A stretch of 64,000 nucleotides of DNA from Emiliania huxleyi CCMP1516 (taxonomy: Eukaryota; Haptophyta; Isochrysidales; Noelaerhabdaceae): assembly GCF_000372725.1 (NCBI RefSeq), contig NW_005197648.1:609654-673653 (forward strand), in the 5' to 3' direction. The translations under genes were made by a program, and so were the position numbers. Shown in pieces: positions 50,036 to 59,883 of this stretch; positions within the stretch are counted from its first letter, which is position 1, and every line of letters starts with the position of its first letter. The notes under the pieces were generated by a model, which did no database searches, was not told the DNA's origin, and saw only the letters and a program-made list of their open reading frames with translations.

Positions 50036-50696
50036 TTATGTGACGGCGGCGTCTGTATCTTACTGCGAACCGACACATCGAAAAAGAAAAAATCGGAAAT
50101 CGCTCCCTCCTGATTTATCAGTTGTCAGAGTCGCCCACCTCGCCCCCTCGTGCCCCCCGCCACCGTGCACCGACCACGCACGCGCACCGCTCCCAGGTCA
50201 CCCTGGCTATTGCTTTTGCTACCACTCTCGAATGGAGTGGTTTGGGAAGATGGTTGCGGACTCGAGCGCTCCGCCTGTCTCTGATGGACGGCCCTGACTA
50301 TCCCTGACACACAGAGAGTCACTCTAACAGCACACAACACCCAGGATAACTGCGTCATGACCAGCCTGCCATGCGTCGCCGGTGCCGCAACCATTCATCG
50401 CTTTGCTTCTCCCCGAGAGAGGGTAGGTGAGGTGCACGAGCTCGATGAGTCGTGTGTATGTGTCGTTCATTATAAAGAGCGTTCGTGGAGTGCCGGATAA
50501 TTGCGTCCCGATACCAGGTTATATCGTCCATATCCATCTCGTTCTTCCTATATTCGACGTTCTTGCTCATATGCGTTTCCGGGCTCCGATTCGTTTCCGA
50601 TTCGTTTCCAGTTTCCCCTCCCTGTACCCTGACTGCTGACAAAAAATCTTTACGCCCTCTCTACATACATGTGTCGTTGTGCCCTTGTTTGTACTC

Positions 50697-50935
50697 TTGG
50701 CACCGTGGAGTGCTGGGGGGGGCGACAGGGAGGATGTGGCCTTGAGTTATGTGTACGCCAACTCAGGGTGTGTGGCAGCCAGCTGGCTGTGTGTCTTGTG
50801 AGCCTGTTTGTGTCTGTGTGTCGCTCGTGCGTGCCGTCATCATCTGTCCAGCGTCCACGCATAGTTACCGTGTTGGTGTCCAGTCCGAGCCTGGCTGTTC
50901 TTCACCTTACTACATACATACATACATACATAGTG
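50697..50935 (+). repeat. Dispersed repeat family R2, copy 3
   Basis: CTTGGCACCGTGGAGTGCTG to CATACATACATACATAG; matches 27462-27690 over its whole length with scattered differences, including a small insertion near 50866. It ends in the same CATA run. Confidence 0.85.
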
Positions 50936-51647
50936 ATATCAACACATTTTTTTCGTTGACGTTGTTGGTGTTGAGTCAGTTGCATGGTGACGATTTTCTT
51001 AATGATATTTTGGGCATTGGGGTGGCGTCCGAGCAGCAACCTTACCTAGAGCCGTACCACACCCCCACACACGGCAACCGGGATGGCGATGAGACGTGTT
51101 TACCGACCACGCGGGCCACGAATGTGTCAGGTGCCCGGGGGGGTGAGGGGGGTGCGGACTCCTGCCACCCGATGTACATTAAGCCGCTCATCGGTTCAGT
51201 TCCAGAGACCTCCTCCGGGTCAGGAGCAAACGTTGCTGGCGGTGTGAGCGCGAGACGGCGTGGTGAGGCTATTGTTGTGGGGTGCGGGCTGCGTCGTTAG
51301 GCGTATGCGTGCACATGGTGCTGTATGCTGTGTGTGCAGGCAGGCTGGCAGTCTGTGCAGCAGAGAGCGGATGAACGCGCGCGTGCGGGCGTGCGGGCGC
51401 GCCTGCGCGGTGCCGGATCTGCGTCGCACTCGCGGCGCGTCCTGGTACAGCCGCTTGTGAGATGCCAGAAGCAGTGTGCAGATCCTGCACAGGGCGCAAA
51501 AAGGCGCAGGTGTGCTGGTGAGGTGTGCTGCGGCGCGCGCGTCGTGGCGTGAGTGGATATGCGGCTGGCTCTGGTAGTGCGAGAGGCGCGCAGCTGGTGC
51601 GGGCGGCGCGGGACGGCCATGGGGCGCCAGCACTGGGTCGCACTGGG

Positions 51648-51860
51648 AGTCGCCCTCCCAGCTCTGAAGAAAAGTAGCCAGTGCCCATGAATGATGCTGG
51701 TCTCCAGGTCCACGCTCGGAATTAGCCCGAGCAGCGCCTCGGCTGCGTCAATGTGGCTGTCGCGTTCCGCCTCGTCTACAATCATCTCGGCCGCGGCACG
51801 GAGGAGTATGGACGGGCCGGAGGCATCGTCGTCTTCGCGCACTAACAAAAAGAATTTCAA
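51648..51860 (-). CDS. Possible first exon of an unrecognised gene
   Basis: MKFFLLVREDDDASGPSILL, then AAEMIVDEAERDSHIDAAEA and LLGLIPSVDLETSIIHGHWL read like protein sequence for about 70 residues, after which the frame becomes Arg/Thr/His-rich. No family is recognised and I could not find the following exon. Confidence 0.3.
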
Positions 51861-52283
51861 GGCTTGAATGCAGTCGTTGCCCTAGGGTGCGAATAAGACA
51901 TGCGGCGGTACGGCCCCCCGAGGGGCGCGTTCGGCTCGGCTTGCGAGAGAGAGAGATAGGAATACCATGTTGGGACGCCGGGTTCCCCTCACAAGCAAAG
52001 ACACAGCTGAAGCCGAGATCTCAAATAAAGACCCTATACCATTTGTCGGGCTGGTTTATCTCCGGTTTTGGCGGCAGTTTACCGGGTTAGCGCGAGCGCG
52101 TGGCCTGCCTCAGCACGGCATGCTGCAGTCATGCTGGCCACGAGCAGACAGCGCCTGTGCTGGCCATTTCGAGACATCCGCAAAGAACGCTAGCTACATG
52201 GGAGGGCTTCGTGAAGGATGGATTGAAAAACATTCGAACAAAGAAGAGGCGACGGGAGGAACCAACAGAGGATGCAGTGACGT

Positions 52284-52284
<1 letters not shown>

Positions 52285-52368
<84 letters not shown>
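52285..52368. repeat. CA microsatellite
   Basis: About 42 uninterrupted AC units. Confidence 0.97.
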
Positions 52369-52369
<1 letters not shown>

Positions 52370-53130
52370 GCTCACCCACGCGCACTGGGCCTTGCACATT
52401 TAATGCCGTGGGGCTCCTGTCGTTAGACGTGGAGACGCGAGGGTCGACCCCCTTGCCCCACCACCTCGTGTGTGTGGAGAAGTTTACCTTACCTTACCTT
52501 ACCTTACCTGCTGGCCTTGCTAGAGCTGCCCGATGACTTGCAGAAGTACTGGGTCCGCCATCTCGACACGCCGACAGCCCAGCGTGCCGCTTCGCGCAGA
52601 TTAGCCGGGGCTGAGCACTGCTCGTCCGTGTTCGCCTCGTCGTGGCAAAGGCTGCACACGAGGCGGCGCGGCAGGCAAGGACGCGAGGGCGCGTCGTGTT
52701 TACCAACAAGGGCAAGAGGTACATCGATGGTAACATTGAGGTATTCATGGCGACCGAGCCGCGGCTGCGCCGGATGTTTGCTGAACGCCTCTTGATGATC
52801 GCTGTGCAAGAGACTCGTGTGGACCTCGGCGCGGCAACATGGATGGACGGTTAAGTCGGTCTACGATCGACTCTGCAACCTCCGCCACCGCCGCATCCGC
52901 GAACTCCAGGTCACAGGCGGCCTCGCACCGTAGACTCGCACATCCATCTCACAAGCATCAGGCGTCGACCCACCCCGGGTCGCGTCTCGGTGAGTCAGAG
53001 GCGAGTTTGGCCGGTTTAGGGCGGTTTAGTGCTAAACCGAGCTCCTCGGCCAGGCAGACCATTCGTGTTTAGTGACCGTCTAGGCTAAACGGCGCTAAAC
53101 CGCCCTGGGTTAGGGGGCGCTAAACCACCC

Positions 53131-53980
53131 TATATGAGCGTCATCTTGTAGTGAACAGGCCGAGTTCGCGGTTTGAGCGCCCAGCGCAGACCGACCGACC
53201 ACAGGGGGGGTCCGGTCGGCGGCCGCGGAAGACCGCAGACCGGACGGGGGGTCCGGTCGGTCGGAGCGCAGACCGAGGGTTGGGTCGGTCGGGTTGGCTC
53301 GAGGGTCACACCGCACATGCTCGCCGCAGCTGTGAATAAATTAGTGTCTCTATTAGTATCTCTAACTGAGTTGCAGTATCTCTAACTGAGTTGCTCATGG
53401 AGGGGCGTCCAGCACCCGGATCGATTGCCATTCGCAGGCCATTCGCTGTCGCTTGAGGAAGCGACTCGCGGAAGCCGATGAGCCCGGTGACGGCGGCGGC
53501 GATGTGTCGATCAAGTCTCTCTGGCAAGTCATCGTAGTCATTGGAAGGGACGATGCGCGCGCGCACTGTGGAGAACTGGAGCGCTGCCAGAGCTTGTACA
53601 CAAAGCGGCGGCAAGCAGGATCACGGCAAGCAGGATCAGGCCTGCGACTGCGTGGATGCTCCACATATGTGTGTGGAGTCGGGCTCGCTTGGGCCTCGGC
53701 GAAGAAGTCTCCTTGGCGCTTGGCTGCGTGACTAGTTTTCATAGTGAAAACCGGCGATTTCGAAGCGCCCGTGGCGATTCGCGAGAAGGAGGGAGAGCGT
53801 TTGATTGAGGGGGCTCACGGCAAGCGGGACACCGACCGAGGGGGGGGTCGGTCGTCACACCCCCCCGCCGAGAGAGCGACCGACCGGAGGGGGGGTCCGG
53901 TCCACCTCGGGGGCAGACCACCGACCGGCGGGGGGGTCCCCACGAAGTAGGGGGGGTGGGTACAAAATGACGCTCCTATA
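53131..53980. mobile_element. Possible DNA-transposon remnant with 20-bp terminal inverted repeats
   Basis: TATATGAGCGTCATCTTGTA (53131-53150) and TACAAAATGACGCTCCTATA (53961-53980) are inverted copies at 18 of 20 positions. The interior holds several GGGGGGTCCGGTCGG-type blocks at both ends (53203-53290 and 53838-53940), extending the symmetry loosely. No transposase frame is seen. Confidence 0.5.
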
Positions 53981-54294
53981 ACCCACCCTGTTCGATAGGC
54001 TCTCATCGGAGAAACGCCTTGCTGCCGCCTGAATGAGGTGCTCCACACGCATTGCGGCGGCCTTCTCTCGAGGTCTCGAGATACACAGAGCGGCCAAGCA
54101 TCCAGGAGTGCCAGAGACCCTTAGACACCATTGGCTTGGGAGGCTTTGCAGCGTGTTTCTAAAGAGCAAACAGACAACGCAGCGTGTTTCTTGTAATGAC
54201 CAACATCCGACCATACCGTTTTCTGGCGGTCTATCACAAGCAACACAGCTGACCTTGGCCGAGAGCGGAGAACGCCTTGCAGCAGGCCGCCTGA

Positions 54295-55026
54295 ATGCTC
54301 AGCCTCCTATCCTCGTTGCTCGCCTGCGACCCGCCCGACTGCGACCGTGCGGACCACGGGACCTGCGGCAATGCTTGCTGCAAGCTTTCCATCCACTTGA
54401 ACAAGGTCGTCACCACAACGATTGCTGCAGCGCTGAACACCTCTCTGTCGGAGGGCGGGCCAGATGGCCGGTTTCGCCTGATGCCCACGCACGCCAATCC
54501 GCACGGATTTGCGGACCTGCGTCCGTACCACATCTCGCGCAGCGGCGGGCGCGAGGTCCACTTCCTCGGCCAGGCGTGGCACGAGACCGAGAAGCACACC
54601 TACAACGACACCGTCAACCTGCTGGTGATGAGCTTGGGAAAGGGCACGATTCTGGAGGCCTTCTCCATCAGTCAGGTGGGCGGCGCCTACGGCGACGACG
54701 GGCAAAACTTCAAGAACATAGCCGTGCTAATGAAGGGGCTGAAGAAGCTCGGGTACGGCGAGGCCGAGCTGAGCGCCATCGTTTCCGAGGCGGAGCACGA
54801 GGGATGCCCTCCGCCGGCAGGGGAGTCGGCACTCTGGGCGGCGGCTCCACGCAGCAGCGCGGGGGTCGTCTTGGGAGCCCTAGTCCCGTCCGTATTCGCG
54901 CCCGCCGCCGGGCTCGTGCTGCTGGGGCTCTATGCTGGAGCGCGGGCGGCGGCCAAGCGAGACGCGGCGCGCCAAGAGGGCGAGGCCGGCCTGCGGGCGG
55001 CCGGAGTGCCGATGGCGATGCGCTGA
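54295..55026 (+). CDS. Unrecognised Cys-rich secretory or membrane protein
   Basis: 243 codons, no intron. The N-terminus MLSLLSSLLA may be part of a signal peptide, followed by a tight cysteine cluster (CDPPDCDRADHGTCGNACCK, five Cys in 20 residues). The middle is compact and conserved-looking (THANPHGFADLRPYHISRSG; EKHTYNDTVNLLVMSLGKGT; ISQVGGAYGDDGQNFKNIAV). A C-terminal membrane helix follows (GVVLGALVPSVFAPAAGLVL, then LGLYAG) with a charged tail. The extracellular-domain plus anchor layout is clear; function is not. The signal sequence is short, so the true start may lie upstream. Confidence 0.7.
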   Translation: MLSLLSSLLACDPPDCDRADHGTCGNACCKLSIHLNKVVTTTIAAALNTSLSEGGPDGRFRLMPTHANPHGFADLRPYHISRSGGREVHFLGQAWHETEKHTYNDTVNLLVMSLGKGTILEAFSISQVGGAYGDDGQNFKNIAVLMKGLKKLGYGEAELSAIVSEAEHEGCPPPAGESALWAAAPRSSAGVVLGALVPSVFAPAAGLVLLGLYAGARAAAKRDAARQEGEAGLRAAGVPMAMR

Positions 55027-55481
55027 TGGACCTCTGAGGCTAATTAGTTTTGAGAGGGATGGGGGAGCGGTAAGTGAATCACGTGTCGGGCTCGCCACCG
55101 GTGGGCCACCCCGGACTCGCGCGCGGGGCGGGGAGCGAGCGGAGCGAGAGGAAGAGATCCCCCCGCCGCCGGGGCCGGTCCGGGAGACCGAGCAGGCCAG
55201 AGCAGTGGCGCGCCCTCTGTGTAGATTCTAGTCGTGTATGTGTGTGCCGCTTGTCATGTTGTCAGCGTAGTTTTTGTCTCGATTGCGAGCCGGGGCCGCA
55301 CACCGGCGCTCGAGCGGCGCTACCCGAGAGCGCGCGGATCCGCTCACGGCAAACGGAGACAAGGACACGTGTACACCACCGCATGCCTTACATCATGACC
55401 GGACTCTGCGCGCGAGGTACGCAGCGGAGCCTGCCCTGCGGGCCCTATCACGGCGCGAGGTTGCGCCGCAGCTTGCATCCC
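55027..55481. other. Intergenic region between convergent genes
   Basis: 3' flanks of the Cys-rich protein and the YggT gene. GGGGCGGGGAGCGAGCGGAG lies at 55124-55143. No gene is seen. Confidence 0.5.
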
Positions 55482-55976
55482 TCAGGCGGATGCGGGCAAG
55501 CCGCGGGCACGCAGCAGCGCGTTCCTCAGGCGCGAGTCGACGTCGCGCCTCGGCCGCTGCGCCGCGGACATCGGCGCGCCCAGCGACGCGACCGAGTTGG
55601 TGAGCAGGTTGAGCACAAAGAAGGCGGCGATCGGCGAGATGTCGAGCCCTCCGATCGCAGGAATGACGCCGCGGAAGAGGTTGAGGTACACGTCCGAGAT
55701 GGTGAAGATGGGACGGAGGAGCGAGACGCCCTGCGCCTGCGGCACCCACGAGAGCAGGATGCGGAACGTGATGATGCCGCCGTACAGGCTCAGGAAGTTG
55801 AGGCCGCCGTCAACGAGAAGCTCGCCCGCGGCGCTGTCGCCGACGACGAGCGCGAGCGACGGGCTAGCGCGCATGGACTGGCGCGGTAGGGTGAGCGGGT
55901 TGGCCAGCACGTTCAGGTGAGCCGACGCCAGCAGCGGCGCGATGGCGAGCACCAGCAGAGAGAGGCGAGGAGACAT
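55482..55976 (-). CDS. YggT/YlmG family membrane protein, plastid-targeted
   Basis: 164 residues from the ATG at 55976 (MSPRLSLLVLAIAPLLASAH), a good signal peptide; an upstream in-frame start would add 17 residues. Hydrophobic segments match the YggT domain: GGIITFRILLSWVPQAQGVS, LRPIFTISDVYLNLFRGVIP and GLDISPIAAFFVLNLLTNSV. Plastid relatives include YlmG1 (nucleoid distribution) and CCB3 (cytochrome b6 haem attachment). Which of these roles applies is unknown. Intronless. Confidence 0.85.
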   Translation of the reverse strand: MSPRLSLLVLAIAPLLASAHLNVLANPLTLPRQSMRASPSLALVVGDSAAGELLVDGGLNFLSLYGGIITFRILLSWVPQAQGVSLLRPIFTISDVYLNLFRGVIPAIGGLDISPIAAFFVLNLLTNSVASLGAPMSAAQRPRRDVDSRLRNALLRARGLPASA

Positions 55977-56582
55977 ATGGGGCAGATGCGCTGTGCCCTG
56001 CAAGCGACACTTCACAGACCTGTTCACGAAAAATCCTTGTTATTTGCAATCGCTGACGTGGGATCTACCTCGTCTACGATTTTGAACGAGTGGGCGGTGC
56101 AGGCTGTCTGTTTACAGGCGCCGTCCGCCCGCGCGCGCGCCGACCCAACTCCGAGCACGCTCGCTCGCCGCTGGGCGGCGCGCGTCCACACTGCGTCGGC
56201 AACACGACGCAGGAGCTCGCTCACTGCTGCTGCGGCGGCGGCAGCGACGGCGACTGCGAGCTGACGGCTGACGGCTGTACGGCTGTACGGCTGACGGCTG
56301 GCGGCCGGCGGCTGCGGCGAACGGCGACGGCTCGGTTCGCGTTCGCCCCGCGACGGTGCGACTGAGCCTGCCACGCTCGATCTGGGAGCCACTCGGCGCC
56401 AGTTCGAGCGGCGGTCGGCTCGGCCACTGCGGGTGCGACGCATGATAGAGCTGCTGGGCGCCGCATCGTGTACTACCGACCCACGCCAAGGCGCGGGGCG
56501 GTGGTGCTCGCCGGCGCTCGCGGTGCTTCGGTGCTCGAGCGCGCTCAACATTGTGGTCGTTCAGGGCGGCTCGCACAGCGCC

Positions 56583-56678
<96 letters not shown>

Positions 56679-56780
56679 AGGGCGAGGACACGCGCAGGGG
56701 CCGCACCTCTAGCGAAGCCCACAGAGTGGGAGACTCCTATCACCGCCCTGCCACCCACGTGAGCCTTTTGGCCGCCTCTG
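55977..56780. other. Intergenic region with CA microsatellite
   Basis: Upstream of the YggT gene. It includes a GGCTGACGGCTGTACGGCT minisatellite (56263-56305, four units) and the CA array at 56585-56675. No gene is seen. Confidence 0.55.
56585..56675. repeat. CA microsatellite
   Basis: About 45 uninterrupted CA units. Confidence 0.97.
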
Positions 56781-59078
56781 TCAGTGTGCCCGTGGTAGTG
56801 AGAGACTGCTGGTGAGAAGCCGGAGGAAGGTCGCTAGTCGAGAGAGATCGCCAGTGGAATAGGGAGTCCACCGTGCTGCGAGCCTGTCGCTGTCCCTTGT
56901 CAGGAGCAGGAGAACTAGGAGAGCGCAACCAGTAGGAGGCCCGCGCCTGCCCCCGTGCCGCCGGGTGCAACCTGTCCTATACGAGAGAGGAATCCCTGGG
57001 ACCCTGTCGTGTGGGTGAACCCTGCCCAGCCCCCCTCCGTGTCGTCCGTCCTTGCTCTTGTCCTTTCGAGCCTCCCTTTCCTGCGGAGTCTCGTTGGCCC
57101 TCTCCTCCTTTCGCTTCTCATTTTGCCTTTCCCGTCTGTCGTTGCTCTCGTCCTTTCGAGCCTCCTTTTCCTGCGTAGTCTCGTTGGCCCTCTCCTCCTT
57201 TCGCTTCTCATTTTGCCTTTCCCGTCTGTCGTTGCTCTTGTCCTTTCGAGCCTCCTTTCCCTGCGGAGTCTCCTTGGCCCTCTGCTCCTTTCGCTTTTTA
57301 TTTTGCTCACGATCCGCTTCCTTTTGTGCCTCTGAGCTTCTTTTCTTGCTGTTCCGGATGTACTCCTTCGCATGATGGACACACTTCCTCATTTTCTCCA
57401 TTTTCTCCACTGGTTGGGTTTCACTGCCATCCTCGTTGGGCCATTCGTAGTCATCCGCTCCTTCACAGGCTCCCTTAGTCTCATGTTTACGCTTGCACTT
57501 GGCATAGTACTCGGTTCCCACGTACCAATCTCGCCATTTGTAAGCGTTTGTCTTCGTGAAATTAGCCAGCTTACCGTTGACCATTGGCCATTCGTCACCA
57601 CCGCCCACTTGCTCAACGCGAGGCTCAAGGCAAGGCTGGCAACGAAATCGCAAAGGGGAAGTCGTCCTGCCGGCGATGTCTGTTGCGTGCCTCATTTGTT
57701 CCCACGCGCGTTCAGGGTCGTAAGGTTCGTTCAGGTACTTTGCCACGTACGCCTCATATGCTACCATCCGACGGTTGTAGCCCGCGACCGACTCTGCCGA
57801 AAACCTGTATGGCCAGAATGTCCCTGTGCCCGATGGCCAGCCATCTGCGTCGAGAGGGCAGCTGTCAAGTTCCTCCTCAGCTCTCCCCTCATTGGGCGTC
57901 TCGGAGCTCGCATAGGTTGGCGGCGGAGTAGGACCGTTCCGCTTGCGGGGGGGACGAAAGCATGGAACGCAACCTTCCGCTAGCAGAGCGAGCCTCTCGA
58001 CGCGCGTCGACGAGGATGGTAGCCATTCGAACCTGCCACTCTCCGTTCTGAAAAAGCAGTACGAGCGTCCGCACGCAATTTCAAGGTGGGCGCCAAAGCC
58101 CCGCCGGTACAATCGCAGCTCCTTCCTCCGCAGCGCCTTAAACCGCCTTCGGCGCTTTTTTGCCAATTCGCGCTTCGCTTGAACTGAATTGCGGTGTCGC
58201 ACGAAGTCCAGGCAGTGGTCGAGGAGCAAGTTTGTAGCAAGCGGGGTCGCAACCACGAGCACGGAACCGTCTGTTGCAATCAGAGAAGCGACCTTGACAC
58301 CTGAGTGGAATGCCGCGATACCGTGCGTAACCAACAGCGGGTCGTTGTTGACGAGTGGCGTGAGTACCATCAATGTTGGCACCATGGCAAAGGCGCAACT
58401 CTGAGGTGACTTCACGAGCATGCGCACCCATTTGACGCAGAGGTATCCGACAGCCGAGCCGGCTTCGTAGCCGCTGAGAAATGCAGAGTTGCCGCCGAGG
58501 GAGACCAAGCCCGGTGGCAATCGGAAGCATCGTGATCGAACGGTGCAGAGCCACTCAAAGTACTCCGTGCGCTCATCAAGAAGCAGGTATCTATGGCTAG
58601 CCCAAGACGAAGCTGAGTAGTAGTATCGGGTAGCGTTTGAAATCAGCTGAACTTGATTTCCTTCCAGCGCCCAATGCCGCACCGAAAGGTGTGTTCCGAC
58701 AAGCCGCAATGGGGCAACATGACCTGGTTTGAGCTCCCAATTTCGCAGCGAAAGGTGTGCATCGAGATTCAGCAACGGGGCAAGTCCTTCAGGCCAACGC
58801 CAATCGCAATCGTTTCGCAGTTGGGGCGAAGTTCGGTCTTCCTCTTCGTAATCGATCGGCGGCGAGAGGCGGCGAGTGGTGACGCGAATTTCAACCGAAA
58901 TCGCGCCACCCTTTGTGCACTTTGAGCAAGAGTCACTCCTCGTCTCTCGCAATGTTGTTGTGACGGTTGAATTTTTGCCGATTTCTGTAAGCGTCCATTT
59001 TTGAATAGGTTTGAGAACCACCGAGTCCGAGGGGTACGATTCCACATAATTCATCCGACGGAAACGTGGCGATGGCAC
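56781..59078 (-). CDS. Large intronless ORF of unlike composition, unrecognised
   Basis: 765 codons with clearly lower GC at the third position than neighbouring genes and no introns. The start MPSPRFRRMNYVESYPSDSV is the first Met in the frame. The N-terminal half has compact, mixed sequence (LLDERTEYFEWLCTVRSRCF; GSAVGYLCVKWVRMLVKSPQ) and hydrophobic stretches near residues 225-290. The middle has paired Cys motifs and aromatic-rich segments (GTEYYAKCKRKHETKGACEG). From about residue 610 a 30-residue highly charged unit (NEKRKEERANETPQEKEARK, then DKSNDRRERQ) repeats three times. The last about 100 codons run into sequence related to dispersed repeat R1, so the true C-terminus may be earlier. 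I do not recognise it; transfer from a virus or other source is possible. Confidence 0.55.
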   Translation of the reverse strand: MPSPRFRRMNYVESYPSDSVVLKPIQKWTLTEIGKNSTVTTTLRETRSDSCSKCTKGGAISVEIRVTTRRLSPPIDYEEEDRTSPQLRNDCDWRWPEGLAPLLNLDAHLSLRNWELKPGHVAPLRLVGTHLSVRHWALEGNQVQLISNATRYYYSASSWASHRYLLLDERTEYFEWLCTVRSRCFRLPPGLVSLGGNSAFLSGYEAGSAVGYLCVKWVRMLVKSPQSCAFAMVPTLMVLTPLVNNDPLLVTHGIAAFHSGVKVASLIATDGSVLVVATPLATNLLLDHCLDFVRHRNSVQAKRELAKKRRRRFKALRRKELRLYRRGFGAHLEIACGRSYCFFRTESGRFEWLPSSSTRVERLALLAEGCVPCFRPPRKRNGPTPPPTYASSETPNEGRAEEELDSCPLDADGWPSGTGTFWPYRFSAESVAGYNRRMVAYEAYVAKYLNEPYDPERAWEQMRHATDIAGRTTSPLRFRCQPCLEPRVEQVGGGDEWPMVNGKLANFTKTNAYKWRDWYVGTEYYAKCKRKHETKGACEGADDYEWPNEDGSETQPVEKMEKMRKCVHHAKEYIRNSKKRSSEAQKEADREQNKKRKEQRAKETPQGKEARKDKSNDRRERQNEKRKEERANETTQEKEARKDESNDRRERQNEKRKEERANETPQEREARKDKSKDGRHGGGLGRVHPHDRVPGIPLSYRTGCTRRHGGRRGPPTGCALLVLLLLTRDSDRLAARWTPYSTGDLSRLATFLRLLTSSLSLPRAH
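57045..57310 (-). repeat. Three 90-bp in-frame tandem repeats
   Basis: TCGTTGGCCCTCTCCTCCTT and CGTCTGTCGTTGCTC(T/C)(T/C)GTC recur with a 90-bp period (about 57056, 57146, 57236), coding the charged repeat of the 765-codon ORF. Units differ by only a few bases, so the expansion is recent. Confidence 0.9.
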
Positions 59079-59743
59079 CTGATTCGGGGCGCAGTGGGGG
59101 GGGGGGGTGAGGATTTGGTTCTGAAGAAGGTGGGGCGAACCGAGGGGGATGGGGGAGGGTCACCGTTTGGGCGAGCCAAGGCTGTGGCGCCGACGGCGGC
59201 ACCCTTGTACGAGGCTGTGAGGGGAGCGGCGGCGAGAGGGGGGGCGGCAGCGACGCAGGCGAGCCGCACACGCGCGCGACTGAGGGAAGCGCGGGCGGCG
59301 GGAAAAAGGAGAACGGCGGCGGCGGCGAGGCGCAAAACGGGGGCGGCGGAAGTGGGGGCGACGGCGGCGGCGGAGTGAACGGCGGCGCGCGCACGGACGG
59401 CGACGAAATCGACGGCGGGGAGGGGCAGGGCTGCATGGCGGCGGCAGGCGCGCGCACATTCGTCGTGTTTTCGCATTGGCATTCCACGTGCTCCTCGGCG
59501 ACCTGCGTGCGCGGGAACGGCAGGGGTCATGTCGCGCGCACCGGGCGGCGCCGTGCTCGCAGCAGCCGGGATCGCGGCAGAGTATGGTGGAGAGCTCTAC
59601 CCGCGCACCTGCCCAGCGATGAGCTTGACGCCGCTTCTGGCAGGCGAGGCAGGGATCTCGGCGACGTTGGAGAGCGGGCGCACGATGTCGTGGGCGACGC
59701 CCGTCCGCAGCCACGTCGTGGTGACGATGATGGCGAGGAGCAT
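58933..59743 (-). CDS. Possible secreted proline-rich (SPPPP, extensin/pherophorin-like) protein
   Basis: ATG at 59743 gives a signal peptide (MLLAIIVTTTWLRTGVAHDI), and the exon ends at 59609 (CAG|GTGCGC). The next exon starts at 59502 (VAEEHVECQCENTTNVRAPA) and runs to a stop at 58933, giving about 234 residues. The second exon is dominated by PPPPSPPLPPPP runs, as in hydroxyproline-rich wall proteins. Its last 50 codons overlap the start of the 765-codon ORF in another frame, so the 3' end may be spliced differently. Confidence 0.4.
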
Positions 59744-59883
59744 CACGGTGGAGAGGAGCGTCCCGGCGCTGCTTGGGCTCGCTCGAGTTTCCGGTCTGGG
59801 CGCGGCGCGGCACGGGGTTTTTCATTTATCAGGGCTTGAAGGTGGACCTCCAAGAATTCTTGTTACTACACCGGCTGGCAAGT

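Larger units (their letters stand above)
49400..51647. other. Repeat-rich intergenic region
   Basis: Upstream of the ITPK gene. Holds R1 (49933-50035) and R2 (50697-50935) copies. ORFs at 50749-51300 (plus) and 51220-51633 (minus) are partly in repeat and show no motifs. Confidence 0.5.
51861..54294. other. Intergenic region with microsatellite, R/G-rich repeats and an inverted-repeat element
   Basis: CA microsatellite (52285-52368), ACCTT pentamers (52484-52507), short GCTAAACCGCCC direct and inverted units (53005-53130) and the 53131-53980 element. ORFs such as 52642-52854 lack motifs. Confidence 0.5.
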
